Shown here: positions 1-8,535 of the stretch, piece after piece | Layout of the letters: each line of letters opens with the position of its first letter | How positions within the stretch are numbered: the stretch's first letter is position 1 | DNA from: JBCFBK01 sp038562555 | GTDB taxonomy: Bacteria; Bacteroidota; Bacteroidia; Bacteroidales; Prolixibacteraceae | Assembly (NCBI GenBank): GCA_038562555.1 | Contig: JBCFBK010000002.1 | Coordinates: 62,001-126,000 of the forward strand | DNA length: 64,000 bases | Direction: 5' to 3' | The notes under the pieces: model-generated | Seen by the model: the letters and a program-made list of their open reading frames with translations, nothing else | Told to the model about the DNA's origin: nothing | Databases searched by the model: none | Program-made: the position numbers and the translations under genes

Positions 1-267
1 AAAGATCACGACTGCGCAACCTATTGTGATCAGACCTTTTTTAGCGGCTTCCTTATTGGAGAAAGTCTGCATAAGGCTGAACAAAACAACAATAGCGATT
101 GTCACGAATATTAGAATGTATACCCATGTCAGATTGGTATTCAACCACGCATTCATGGCTGAATCTGCATCGTTGTCACTAATATTAGCGATTAGTGAAA
201 TCATCAGAATTGCAGAGATCGCCATGAGTACAGCCAATACAATTTTTAGTATTTTTTCTGTGTTCAT
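1..267 (-). CDS. Small membrane protein of the ExbB/ExbD locus (3' end outside window)
   Basis: The reverse strand reads from an ATG at 267 (MNTEKILKIVLAVLMAIS...) and stays open to the window edge, so at least 89 residues are present and the C-terminus is missing. Hydrophobic stretches lie at about residues 6-25, 47-66 and from about 78 onward. No catalytic motif is visible. The gene starts 9 nt after the exbB stop on the same strand, so the two are probably co-transcribed. In Bacteroidota a small uncharacterised membrane protein commonly sits between exbB and exbD genes (known context), which makes it a likely accessory part of a TonB-energising motor (inference). The next gene, beyond the edge, would be expected to be an ExbD. 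Confidence 0.7.
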   Translation of the reverse strand, partial: MNTEKILKIVLAVLMAISAILMISLIANISDNDADSAMNAWLNTNLTWVYILIFVTIAIVVLFSLMQTFSNKEAAKKGLITIGCAVVIF

Positions 268-276
268 AGGGCCCGC

Positions 277-1077
277 TTAGTTTTTCAGATTGTGTTTTAC
301 CAGGATATCGATCAGCGAAATGGAAGCATCTTCCATGCTGTTAACAATACTGTCGATTTTTGAAAGGCAATAGTTGTAGAAGATCTGCAGGATAATAGCC
401 ACGATAAGACCACCTACTGTTGTGATAAGGGCTATTTTCATACCGTTTGCAACCAGAGCCGGGCTGATGTCACCAGCAACTTCGATCGCGTCGAATGCCA
501 CGATCAAACCGACAACCGTCCCAAGGAACCCGAGCATAGGGGCCAAAGAAATAAACAAGCCGATCCAGCTCAATCCTTTTTCCAAAAGGCTTGCCTGCAC
601 ACCGCCATAAGAAACAACAGTTTTTTCAACCACATCCAGACCTTCGTGTGACCGGTCGAGGCCCTGATAGAAAATGGAGGCTACCGGTCCGCGGGTATTG
701 CGGCAAACTTCTTTGGCAGCTTCAATACCGCCGGTATTCAAAGCATCCTCTACACTCAGCAACAATTTTTTATTGTTGGTAGTAGAAAGATTCAGGTAAA
801 TGACGCGTTCCAGTGCGAATGCCAGACCTAAGATCAAACAGATCAGAACAGAAGCCATAAAGCCGGGTCCACCCTGAATAAAGTACATTTTAATCATACT
901 ATGGACAGATTGGCCTTCTTCAGCAGCAGCCGCTGCTTTTTCTTCCTGGTCTGCAGCCTGATCGGCGGCTACATTTGTAGTTGCCTGCTCAGTTTGATCC
1001 TGAGCAACAGCATTGTTTGATACTCCGATATAAAGCATCCCAAGAACTGCTATAAACGCAAATAGTTTTTTCATCAT
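277..1077 (-). CDS. exbB: MotA/TolQ/ExbB-family proton channel subunit
   Basis: Inner-membrane proton-channel component that energises TonB, which in turn drives SusC-type outer-membrane transporters such as the two in this window. The 266-residue product begins with a signal-like segment ending near NAVAQ (residue 25). An Ala/Glu-rich linker (about 27-55) follows, then a membrane segment at about 72-92, a cytoplasmic loop, and two further membrane segments at about 165-190 and 205-232. The MLGFLGTVVGLIVAFDAI block, with its Gly/Thr-rich pore region, is diagnostic of the MotA/TolQ/ExbB family. The N-terminal periplasmic extension is typical of Bacteroidota ExbB proteins, which are longer than the E. 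coli protein. The small membrane-protein gene downstream supports a co-transcribed energising locus. Confidence 0.9.
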   Translation of the reverse strand: MMKKLFAFIAVLGMLYIGVSNNAVAQDQTEQATTNVAADQAADQEEKAAAAAEEGQSVHSMIKMYFIQGGPGFMASVLICLILGLAFALERVIYLNLSTTNNKKLLLSVEDALNTGGIEAAKEVCRNTRGPVASIFYQGLDRSHEGLDVVEKTVVSYGGVQASLLEKGLSWIGLFISLAPMLGFLGTVVGLIVAFDAIEVAGDISPALVANGMKIALITTVGGLIVAIILQIFYNYCLSKIDSIVNSMEDASISLIDILVKHNLKN

Positions 1078-1202
1078 TGGTTTTGAATTTTTAATTAGTA
1101 ACCTCTTAAATTTTTATTTGTCTTATTAACTTAACTCTGACTGATTATAAGATATGCTTCCAACCACTTCAATCTCTTCTGATCAGGAAAACAACCGATC
1201 CG

Positions 1203-1290
1203 CGGAGAGAGAGGGATTCGAACCCTCGGTACCCTTTTGAGGTACACACGCTTTCCAGGCGTGCCAGTTCAGCCACTCCTGCATCTCTCC
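1203..1290 (-). tRNA. tRNA-Ser (anticodon GGA)
   Basis: On the reverse strand the 88-nt sequence folds as a class II tRNA. The acceptor arm GGAGAGA pairs with TCTCTCC, with a G discriminator. The anticodon loop in CTGGAAAGC gives GGA, which reads UCC/UCU serine codons. A long variable arm (GTACCTC...GGGTAC) and the T arm GGGTTCGAATCCC are present. CCA is not encoded. Confidence 0.95.
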
Positions 1291-1490
1291 TGGTTATCCC
1301 GGTTCCTTTCATTTTCAGGGCTGCAAATTACAAAAAAATTGTGAAACGCGTATCTATTAACAAATACAAAAATAAATGAAATATTTTTCCGTACCGGACG
1401 GACTCAAGCAAACTTCCGGCTGAATTAATCACTCCAATCATCATCCTGATCGTCAACGCGTTATAACCTTACTCCAATAAAAATAAAAAG

Positions 1491-2525
1491 CTATTCACTG
1501 ATTTCACCACTCCGGTTTTTATTCAGATACAGCTTAATATCGTCATCACTCAACCCCTGCCCCAGGAGAAACATCAGTTTTGTTACCGCGGCTTCCGTTG
1601 TCATATCTTCACCGCTTACTACTCCGGCATTTAATAATTCCCGACTTGCGTGGTAGTGTCCCATCTTTACCGTCCCCCCTTCACACTGGGTAACATTCAG
1701 AAGAACCACCCCTTTTCGGATCGTCCTTTTTATCGTTTGCATCATCCACGGAACGGACGGAATATTTCCGGAACCAAATGTTTCCAGAACAACCCCCCTT
1801 AGCCCCGGGATACTAAGAATACTTTCGAAAACAATCCGGCTCATTCCGGGAAATATCCTTAATATAACTACATTTTCATCAAAATTAGTATTTGCATTTA
1901 AAATTCCTTTACTTTTTGAATGATAAATATTCTCATGAAAGAATTTAATGTCAACTCCTGCTTTTGCAAGTAAGGGGTAGTTTGTCGAGCTAAAAGCGCT
2001 GAAATGATCGGCGTGTCTTTTACTGGTACGGTTACCACGGCTTAATTTAAAATCGAAATAGATGCAAACCTCAGGGACCACGGCCAGTCCGTTATGTTTT
2101 GCCGCGGCGATCTCGATCGAAGTGATCAGATTTTCTTTGCCATCGGTACGAAGAATACCGATGGGCAATTGAGAACCTGTCATGACGACCGGCTTATCGA
2201 GATTCTCGAGCATATAGCTCAGCGCAGAGGCGGTATAAGCCATGGTGTCTGTACCATGCAAAATAACAAAACCGTCAAATCTGCTGTAATTTTTATAAAT
2301 GGTCCGGGCCAGTTTAGCCCAGATGGCAGGGGTCATGTCCGATGAGTCGATGGGCGGATTAAAGGTAATGGACTTCAGGTTATAACCCAGACGACTCAAC
2401 TCAGGAACTTCATCCAGGATTTGGTTGAATCGAACAGGAACCAACGCTCCTGTTTCAGCTTTCTGAACCATCCCAATGGTTCCACCGGTGTAAATGAGTA
2501 AAATTGACGGCCTGTCTGATTCCAT
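1491..2525 (-). CDS. ansA: Type I L-asparaginase
   Basis: Hydrolyses L-asparagine to aspartate and ammonia. The 344-residue product has no signal peptide, as expected for the cytoplasmic type I enzyme. The first nucleophile motif YTGGTIGM lies at about residues 12-19. The second catalytic motif LHGTDTMAYTASALS lies at about 89-103 and holds the Thr-Asp pair. Later blocks (VMTGSQLP, GRGNRTSKRH-like) also match the family, and the length fits. It lies 18 nt downstream of the tatD gene on the same strand and is probably in the same transcript. Confidence 0.92.
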   Translation of the reverse strand: MESDRPSILLIYTGGTIGMVQKAETGALVPVRFNQILDEVPELSRLGYNLKSITFNPPIDSSDMTPAIWAKLARTIYKNYSRFDGFVILHGTDTMAYTASALSYMLENLDKPVVMTGSQLPIGILRTDGKENLITSIEIAAAKHNGLAVVPEVCIYFDFKLSRGNRTSKRHADHFSAFSSTNYPLLAKAGVDIKFFHENIYHSKSKGILNANTNFDENVVILRIFPGMSRIVFESILSIPGLRGVVLETFGSGNIPSVPWMMQTIKRTIRKGVVLLNVTQCEGGTVKMGHYHASRELLNAGVVSGEDMTTEAAVTKLMFLLGQGLSDDDIKLYLNKNRSGEISE

Positions 2526-2543
2526 AAATTTTTAAGGGAATCG

Positions 2544-3308
2544 TTATATTTTAAAAAGTTCCTCCGCATTTTCAGCAGTTACCCGTGCGATCTCCGCGAC
2601 CGGGAGCCGATAGATCTCTGCAACTTTTTGAGCAATATAAATAAGGTATGAACTTTCATTGCGTTTACCACGAAACGGAACCGGCGTCAAATATGGCGAA
2701 TCTGTCTCCAGTAAAATATGACCTGGATCAATGTTGGCAAGAATTTGATCAAGTCCGTTATTCTTAAAGGTAACGATTCCGTTAATTCCAAGTTTAAATC
2801 CGAAATCAGTAATCAGCTTCGCTTGTTCGGGCGTACCGGTAAAACTATGGAAAACTCCTTTCAATTGGTCGGTTTTTTCTTCTTTCAGAACCGTAAAAAC
2901 CTCGTCAAATGATTCACGGACATGAACAACAACCGGCAAATCATATTTTTTTGCGAGGATTACCTGCCGGCGAAAGGCATCGGTTTGTTCCGCAATAAAG
3001 GTTTTATCCCAATAGAGGTCGATGCCCACTTCTCCGATCCCGTAAAACTTCCGCTTCCTGATCCAAAATTCGACCAACTCCAGTTCTTCTTCATAATCTT
3101 CATTTACTGACGTGGGATGCAGTCCGATTAAAGGATAACAGATTTGGGGATACAGGTCTGTCAAATCCAGCATTTTTTTTACTGAGGAGCTATCTATATT
3201 TGGAAGAACTATCTTTCTGACGTCGTTTTCAAAGGCTCGTTGTATAATTTCTTCGAGATCATTGCTGAAATCTTCCGAATAAATATGCGAATGTGTATCA
3301 ACCAACAT
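2544..3308 (-). CDS. tatD: TatD-family metal-dependent DNase
   Basis: Predicted cytoplasmic TIM-barrel metal-dependent nuclease of 254 residues. The start is set at 3308 (MLVDTHSHIY), because the frame upstream to 3347 adds 13 residues that do not belong to the family and would push the metal-binding DTHSH motif away from the N-terminus. Other visible family blocks are IGLHPTSV, GEVGIDLYWD (metal-binding Glu), VVHVRES, HSFTGT and LLETDSPYLTP near the C-terminus. TatD proteins have 3'-5' exonuclease activity in E. coli. The ansA gene follows after a short gap. Confidence 0.9.
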   Translation of the reverse strand: MLVDTHSHIYSEDFSNDLEEIIQRAFENDVRKIVLPNIDSSSVKKMLDLTDLYPQICYPLIGLHPTSVNEDYEEELELVEFWIRKRKFYGIGEVGIDLYWDKTFIAEQTDAFRRQVILAKKYDLPVVVHVRESFDEVFTVLKEEKTDQLKGVFHSFTGTPEQAKLITDFGFKLGINGIVTFKNNGLDQILANIDPGHILLETDSPYLTPVPFRGKRNESSYLIYIAQKVAEIYRLPVAEIARVTAENAEELFKI

Positions 3309-3409
3309 ACAAAAAAATTTATCGCAAAGAAAATATTTAAAAACCAAATGATCGTTTTTTAAATATTATCTTATTGATAATTTAAGGAGTCGTGAGTAGC
3401 GGGTAACGA

Positions 3410-4744
3410 CTATACCACTCCCTGAGCCAGCATGGCATCGGCGACCTTGACAAAACCGCCCAGGTTTGCTCCCTTTACATAGTTTACCTTTGATCCGTCC
3501 TGACCATATTTCACGCAGGTTTCATGAATTTCCCGCATAATCAGGTGCAGCCGGGAATCCACTTCTTCCCGGGTCCAGTTAAACCGCTGACTGTTCTGCG
3601 ACATTTCGAGTCCGCTTACAGCCACCCCTCCTGCGTTGACGGCTTTGCCCGGCGCATATTCGATTTGCGGGACCAGGTAATCGGCAGCTTCGGCCGTGCA
3701 ACCCATATTGGATACCTCCGCAAGCAGGAAACAGCCGTTGGCTACCAATAATTTCGCATCGTCGAGATTAAGTTCATTTTGTATGGCACAGGGCATGGCA
3801 ATATCAACCTTCCGACCCCAGGGTTTTTCACCCGGAAAAAATTCAGCACCAAATTCCCGGGCATAAGGTTCAACAATATCGTTGTTACTGGCCCTCAACC
3901 CGAGTAAGTAATTCACCTTTTCGCCGCTGACGCCTGCCGGATCATAGATGTATCCGTCGGGTCCTGAAATTGTTACCACCTTGCCTCCAAGTTCATTAAT
4001 CTTCGCGATAGCCCCCCACGCTACGTTCCCGAATCCGGAAACGGCAAAGATATGACCGGCAACTTTCCTTCCAAGCCGGTCGAGCATATGCTGAACAAAG
4101 TATACGGCTCCGAACCCGGTTGCCTCCGGACGGATCAGACTACCACCCCAGGCGAGACCTTTGCCGGTAAGCACGCCGGTAAATTCATTCCTGATCCGCT
4201 TGTACTGGCCGAATAAATAGCCGATTTCCCGGCCACCCACACCAATGTCGCCAGCCGGCACATCGGTATGAGCACCTATATGCCGCTGTAATTCGGTCAT
4301 AAAGCTTTGGCAGAAATGCATAATTTCATTATCCGATTTTCCTTTCGGATTAAAATCGGAACCACCCTTTCCGCCACCCATAGGCAAAGTAGTCAGACTG
4401 TTTTTAAAAGTCTGCTCGAAGCCCAGGAATTTGAGTACCGAAAGCGTAACGGTGGGATGAAAACGCAAACCGCCCTTGTAAGGCCCCAGTGCCGAGTTAA
4501 ACTCGACACGGTATCCGCGGTTCACCCTTACTTCGCCCAGATCGTCGATCCAGGGTACCCGAAACATAATGACCCGCTCCGGTTCAACCATACGTTCCAG
4601 TATCTTTGCTTTCTGATATCTTGGATTATCCTGATAAACAGACCAAATGGATTCTACCACTTCCTGCACTGCCTGATGAAATTCCGCTTCGCCGGGAGTT
4701 CGGGCCTTTAAGGCCGCTATAAAATCACTGACTTCCGATTTCAT
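3410..4744 (-). CDS. gdhA: NADP-type glutamate dehydrogenase
   Basis: Reductive amination of 2-oxoglutarate to glutamate, the main ammonium-assimilating step in many Bacteroidota. The 444 residues match the hexameric bacterial GDH length. The N-terminal substrate domain holds GPYKGGLRFHP, the glycine/lysine block LPMGGGKGGSDF and the catalytic-Asp region DVPAGDIGVGGREIG. The Rossmann domain starts near VSGFGNVAWGAI. The end (AMLAQGVV) is standard. The gene stands alone, with about 300 nt of non-coding DNA before the divergent fucosidase gene. Cofactor choice is inferred from overall similarity only. Confidence 0.93.
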   Translation of the reverse strand: MKSEVSDFIAALKARTPGEAEFHQAVQEVVESIWSVYQDNPRYQKAKILERMVEPERVIMFRVPWIDDLGEVRVNRGYRVEFNSALGPYKGGLRFHPTVTLSVLKFLGFEQTFKNSLTTLPMGGGKGGSDFNPKGKSDNEIMHFCQSFMTELQRHIGAHTDVPAGDIGVGGREIGYLFGQYKRIRNEFTGVLTGKGLAWGGSLIRPEATGFGAVYFVQHMLDRLGRKVAGHIFAVSGFGNVAWGAIAKINELGGKVVTISGPDGYIYDPAGVSGEKVNYLLGLRASNNDIVEPYAREFGAEFFPGEKPWGRKVDIAMPCAIQNELNLDDAKLLVANGCFLLAEVSNMGCTAEAADYLVPQIEYAPGKAVNAGGVAVSGLEMSQNSQRFNWTREEVDSRLHLIMREIHETCVKYGQDGSKVNYVKGANLGGFVKVADAMLAQGVV

Positions 4745-4974
4745 ACTCGTTTATCTTTGAGTCACCGTTCGTATTAAAAGAATAGACAAAGGAACGAATG
4801 AAAAAGATTCAAAAAACTGACTTTAGGACGGTTTTTAAGACATTTGAGAATGTTTAAAAACACCGTTTTGCCGGAGAAACCGTTGAAGGCGAAATCTCCA
4901 ATCGTCTGCTCTGCCGTACATTTACGAGATCTTTTTATTTCTTTATCTTCATCTCTTGTCTTTTATCTTCTTGT

Positions 4975-5006
4975 TTTGTTCACTTTTATCTTTTTTATTA
5001 TATTTG
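4975..5006 (+). promoter_or_regulatory. Bacteroidota-type promoter for the GH29 gene
   Basis: A -33 box TTTG (4975-4978) and a perfect TAnnTTTG -7 box (TATATTTG, 4999-5006) are separated by 20 nt, matching the known housekeeping promoter of this phylum. Transcription would start near 5013, leaving a leader of about 40 nt that contains short CAGTA/CAATA repeats. Nothing else is recognised in the 4745-5052 intergenic stretch. Confidence 0.6.
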
Positions 5007-5052
5007 TACAGCACAGTACAGTACAATACAATAAACCTAAACTTATAAACAA

Positions 5053-6429
5053 ATGAAAATGAAAAACATGATTGTTAGTTGCCTGGTGATCTTAGCTGCC
5101 TGGAGTTCTGCTTCCGCACAGCAAAAACTGGGAACAGAAACAGCGGAACAAAAGAAGGAACGGATGGCCTGGTGGACCCAGGACCGCTTCGGGATGTTCA
5201 TCCACTGGGGAATTTATGCCTTGCCTGCCCGTCATGAATGGGTAAAAAACCACGAACGTATCACCAATGAAGGCTATCAGAAATATTTCGATCATTTCGA
5301 TCCCGATCTTTACAATCCGAAAGAATGGGCAAAAAAGGCCAAACAGGCCGGAATGAAGTATGCCGTTATTACCACGAAACACCACGACGGCTTTTGCCTG
5401 TTCGATTCAAAATACACCGATTATAAAGCCCCCAATACACCTGCCGGCAGGGATCTGATCAGGGAATATGTTGACGCCTTCCGGGCTGAAGGGCTGGGAG
5501 TCGGGTTTTATTATTCGCTCATCGACTGGCACCACCCCGATTTCACAATCGACCGGGTTCATCCGCAAAGGCCCAACGATCCGAAAGAATACGAACAGCT
5601 TAACAAGGGGCGGGATATGAATAAATACCGGGAATACCTCCATAACCAGGTCCGCGAGTTGCTGACGAACTATGGGAAGATCGATATCATCTGGCTTGAT
5701 TTTTCCTATCCCGGCGAATACGGGAAAGGCGAAAAAGACTGGGACTCGAAAAAATTGCTGGCCATGGTCCGCAAACTGCAGCCCGGCATTATGGTGAACG
5801 ACCGGCTGAACCTCAGCGACTATGAAGGAGGCTATGATTTCATCACCCCCGAACAATACAAGGTGACCAAATGGCCTGAAGTAAACGGCAAACGGGTTCC
5901 CTGGGAAACCTGTCAGACCTTTAGCGGCTCGTGGGGCTATCACCGGGATGAAAACACCTGGAAAAACACCCGGCAATTGCTGGTCCTTTTGATTGAAACC
6001 GTGAGTAAGGGAGGAAATATCCTACTGAATGTCGGTCCCACAGCCCGGGGTGAATTTGACTGGCGGGCTGACCAGGCGCTCGCTTCGATGGGCCAGTGGA
6101 TGTCGCATAATAACCGCTCCATATACGGCTGCACAGAGGCGCCGGCCGGATTCAAAATACCGGAACACAGCCTGTTGACATACAATCCAAAGACTAACCG
6201 TTTGTACATCCACCTGGTCGATTATCCGCTTCAGAATTTCAGGTTGCCCGATTACAAGGGAAAGATCAACTATGCACAGTTCCTGCACGATGGTTCTGAA
6301 ATTAAAATTACAGAACGATACGGACACGGTACAAAAGAAGAAGAAAATGCCAATGATCTTAACCTGAGCCTCCCGGTTATCAAACCGAATGTGGAGATCC
6401 CGGTCATCGAATTGTTTTTGAATGAATAG
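5053..6429 (+). CDS. GH29 alpha-L-fucosidase, secreted
   Basis: Exported glycoside hydrolase that releases alpha-linked L-fucose. The 458-residue product has a cleavable signal peptide (MKMKNMIVSCLVILAAWSSA, cut after about residue 22). It then shows the GH29 barrel blocks FGMFIHWGIYALPARHEW, YAVITTKHHDGFCLFDS, GVGFYYSLIDWHHPD and IDIIWLDF. The Asp of WLDF, about residue 216, is the position of the catalytic nucleophile. SKGGNILLNVGP near residue 325 is another GH29 signature. The start at 5053 follows the predicted promoter. The gene faces away from PUL 1 but lies close to it, so it may help remove fucose from mannose-rich glycans (inference). Confidence 0.9.
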   Translation: MKMKNMIVSCLVILAAWSSASAQQKLGTETAEQKKERMAWWTQDRFGMFIHWGIYALPARHEWVKNHERITNEGYQKYFDHFDPDLYNPKEWAKKAKQAGMKYAVITTKHHDGFCLFDSKYTDYKAPNTPAGRDLIREYVDAFRAEGLGVGFYYSLIDWHHPDFTIDRVHPQRPNDPKEYEQLNKGRDMNKYREYLHNQVRELLTNYGKIDIIWLDFSYPGEYGKGEKDWDSKKLLAMVRKLQPGIMVNDRLNLSDYEGGYDFITPEQYKVTKWPEVNGKRVPWETCQTFSGSWGYHRDENTWKNTRQLLVLLIETVSKGGNILLNVGPTARGEFDWRADQALASMGQWMSHNNRSIYGCTEAPAGFKIPEHSLLTYNPKTNRLYIHLVDYPLQNFRLPDYKGKINYAQFLHDGSEIKITERYGHGTKEEENANDLNLSLPVIKPNVEIPVIELFLNE

Positions 6430-6462
6430 CATCTCACGGCTATCGGTTGCGCAGATTGTTGT

Positions 6463-6470
6463 ATTTTTGT
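6463..6470 (+). promoter_or_regulatory. Possible -7 box upstream of the cyclophilin gene
   Basis: TATTTTTG matches TAnnTTTG, 24 nt before the cyclophilin start codon. No clear TTTG element is seen at the proper upstream distance, so this is a weak call. Confidence 0.3.
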
Positions 6471-6493
6471 ATCCAAATTAAAACAGAGAAAGA

Positions 6494-6931
6494 ATGAAAC
6501 AAGCTGAAATTCATACCCCAAAAGGGATCATGAAAATTAACTTCTTTGAGGAAGATGCGCCGGGAACGGTCGAAAATTTTGTCAAACTGGCGAAATCGGG
6601 TTTTTACGACGGACTGACCTTTCACCGGGTGATCCCCGACTTTGTGGTTCAGGGAGGAGATCCCGAGGGAACAGGAGCCGGTGGACCCGGCTATACCATT
6701 AAATGTGAGCTGACCGGCAATAACCAATATCATGACCGGGGTGTTCTTTCGATGGCCCATGCCGGAAAAGACACGGGGGGTTCACAGTTTTTTATTTGCC
6801 ATAACCGCAAAAACACGGCCCACCTCGACCGCCGCCACACCTGCTTCGGCAAGGTCTGTGAAGGGCTGGAAGTGATCGATGCCATCCGTGCCGGCGACGT
6901 CATGGAAAAGGTCGTTATTATTGAAGAATGA
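6494..6931 (+). CDS. Cyclophilin-type peptidyl-prolyl cis-trans isomerase
   Basis: Catalyses cis-trans isomerisation of X-Pro bonds. The 145-residue product has no signal peptide and is therefore predicted to be cytoplasmic. Family blocks are all present: TVENFVKLAKSGFYDGLTFHRVIP with the catalytic Arg in FHRV, QGGDPEGTGAGGPGY, GSQFFICH, and HLDRRHTCFGKVCEG. The length is that of the minimal bacterial cyclophilin domain without extensions. The gene ends just before a strong terminator that separates it from the convergent mannosidase gene. Confidence 0.93.
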   Translation: MKQAEIHTPKGIMKINFFEEDAPGTVENFVKLAKSGFYDGLTFHRVIPDFVVQGGDPEGTGAGGPGYTIKCELTGNNQYHDRGVLSMAHAGKDTGGSQFFICHNRKNTAHLDRRHTCFGKVCEGLEVIDAIRAGDVMEKVVIIEE

Positions 6932-6942
6932 AGATGGCCTGT

Positions 6943-6983
6943 AAAAAGGCCGGATCCGGTTGACGGGGTCCGGCCTTTTTTTG
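6943..6983. terminator. Bidirectional intrinsic terminator
   Basis: GGCCGGATCC and GGGTCCGGCC form a GC-rich stem (one G-U pair) around a 9-nt loop, flanked by A5 on the left and T7 on the right. It lies between the convergent cyclophilin and GH125 genes, so it can serve both strands. Confidence 0.85.
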
Positions 6984-6985
6984 TT

Positions 6986-8410
6986 TTACACTGGCAGCAG
7001 TTCTGTCTTACCCTCACTGACCACCTTAAGGATCAACTCCCCAAACAGCGTATTGGCCCAGGCAAACCACTTCCGGGTAAAATTCTTCGGATCGTCTTTA
7101 TGAAAGCTCTCGTGCATAAAGCCCGTATCGCCATCCGTATCGCGGAGCGTTGCAATGCACCACTTAATTTCCTGATCATCCTTGCTGGTCATGGCCCGCA
7201 TAATGATACTCATGGGCCAGATCATATCATAACCAATGTGAGGACCGCCTATTCCTTCAGCCGCCTTTCCCCGGAAAAAATAGGGATTATCTTCGCTCCA
7301 GACAAGGCTCCGGGTATTGGCATAGACCGGATCATTTTCCTCAACACATCCCAGGTAAGGCAAACCGAGTAAACTCGGCACATTGGCATCATCCATAAAG
7401 GTAGTGTTCCCGAAACCGTCTGCTTCAAAGGCGTAGACTTGTCCATACTTTTTGTGCTCCACGATGCCGTATTTCTTTATCGCATCACCAACCTCTTCAG
7501 CCAGTGCCAGGCATTTGCCGGCAAAAGCCTGATCGCCCGTCACTTTTTTGCTAATCTCGGCCAATTGTTTTAATGAGGTGACGGCAAAAAGATTGGAAGG
7601 GATCAGAAAGCCATAGGTTGCCGCGTCGTCGGAGGGACGGAAGGACGAGTTAATCAGCCCTACCGGTTTTAACGGCCTTCCGTAACCGCCGTTCGAAAGC
7701 GTGTCGAGTTGACGGGTTGTTTCGCGTTCGAACTTGTACGGACCCAGGCCATCCTTTCGTTGCTGTTCCACGAAGGTTTTATGGACCAGCGCCGCGGCTT
7801 TCCGCCAGTCGGCATCAAAGACGGAAGTGTCGCCTGTTGTTTTCCAGTAATGGTAGGCCAGGCGGACGGTATAGCAAAGCGAGTCGATCTCCCACTTGCG
7901 CTCATGCAGCTCGGGCTTCATGTCGGTATGGTCACTCATCCATTCGCCGGCTTCCGCCTCCTTATTAAAAGCGTTGGCGTAGGAATCGATCAGCACGCAT
8001 TTTGTCTGCCGGTTAATCACCCCCGCGATCAGCGATTTCAGTTCCTTGTCCTGATTGGTCAACGACAGGTACGGCCAGACCTGGGCCGATGAATCGCGCA
8101 GCCACATGGCGTGGATATCGCCGGTAATCACAAAAGTGTCGGGTTTGCCGCCCTTCATTTCGTACTCGACGGTCGTATCAAGCGTGTTGGGGAAACAGTT
8201 TTCAAACATCCAGGCCAGCTTGGGATCTTTCAGCTTTGCCTTTGTTTTCTTTATGGCTTCCTCAACGGCTTTGGACGTAAAGTTCCTTTTTGCCGGACGA
8301 TTTGACACATAAGCCCCTGCCGGGGCCCATGCTTTAGCTGAAACTCCGGCAACGGCCAGTCCCGCGACGGTTAAACCGCTTTGTCTTATAAAATCTCTTC
8401 GTGTGGTCAT
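6986..8410 (-). CDS. GH125 exo-alpha-1,6-mannosidase (DUF1237 family)
   Basis: Metal-independent inverting exo-mannosidase expected to trim alpha-1,6-linked mannose. The 474-residue product begins with a twin-arginine-like signal (TTRRDFIRQSG, then a hydrophobic stretch to about residue 30), suggesting folded export or lipid attachment. Family blocks are MWLRDSSAQVWPYL (about 120-133), FMDDANVPSLLGLPYLG (about 335-351), IGGPHIGYDMIWPMSIIMRA and GFMHESFHKDDP. It is the last gene of the PUL 1 minus-strand run. The combination with GH92 and GH76 next door matches alpha-mannan PULs described in Bacteroides thetaiotaomicron (known), so the substrate inference is good. Confidence 0.9.
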   Translation of the reverse strand: MTTRRDFIRQSGLTVAGLAVAGVSAKAWAPAGAYVSNRPAKRNFTSKAVEEAIKKTKAKLKDPKLAWMFENCFPNTLDTTVEYEMKGGKPDTFVITGDIHAMWLRDSSAQVWPYLSLTNQDKELKSLIAGVINRQTKCVLIDSYANAFNKEAEAGEWMSDHTDMKPELHERKWEIDSLCYTVRLAYHYWKTTGDTSVFDADWRKAAALVHKTFVEQQRKDGLGPYKFERETTRQLDTLSNGGYGRPLKPVGLINSSFRPSDDAATYGFLIPSNLFAVTSLKQLAEISKKVTGDQAFAGKCLALAEEVGDAIKKYGIVEHKKYGQVYAFEADGFGNTTFMDDANVPSLLGLPYLGCVEENDPVYANTRSLVWSEDNPYFFRGKAAEGIGGPHIGYDMIWPMSIIMRAMTSKDDQEIKWCIATLRDTDGDTGFMHESFHKDDPKNFTRKWFAWANTLFGELILKVVSEGKTELLPV

Positions 8411-8435
8411 ATGATAAAATTGTCAAATTATTACA

Positions 8436-8535
8436 GGCATAGAGCATAGCGCATAGGGCATAGCGGAGAACGGAAGAGGGTGGCAGGGTTGCAGGGATTA
8501 CCTTAATTACCTTGTCACCTTGTTACCTTGTTACC
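8436..8535. repeat. Intergenic tandem microrepeats
   Basis: Four contiguous 7-nt units of NGCATAG occupy 8436-8463. The shared word GGAGAACGGAA follows at 8465-8475, and then about five units built on TTACCTTG run at 8489-8535, reaching into the 3' end of the GH92 gene, where they encode its last residues. No gene or hairpin terminator is seen. Confidence 0.7.

Noticed and set aside
4844..5056. 70-codon frame on the plus strand before the fucosidase gene
   Set aside because: It overlaps the predicted promoter and ends at the fucosidase start. The translation is low-complexity (Phe/Leu/Ile-rich from T-rich DNA) with no family features.
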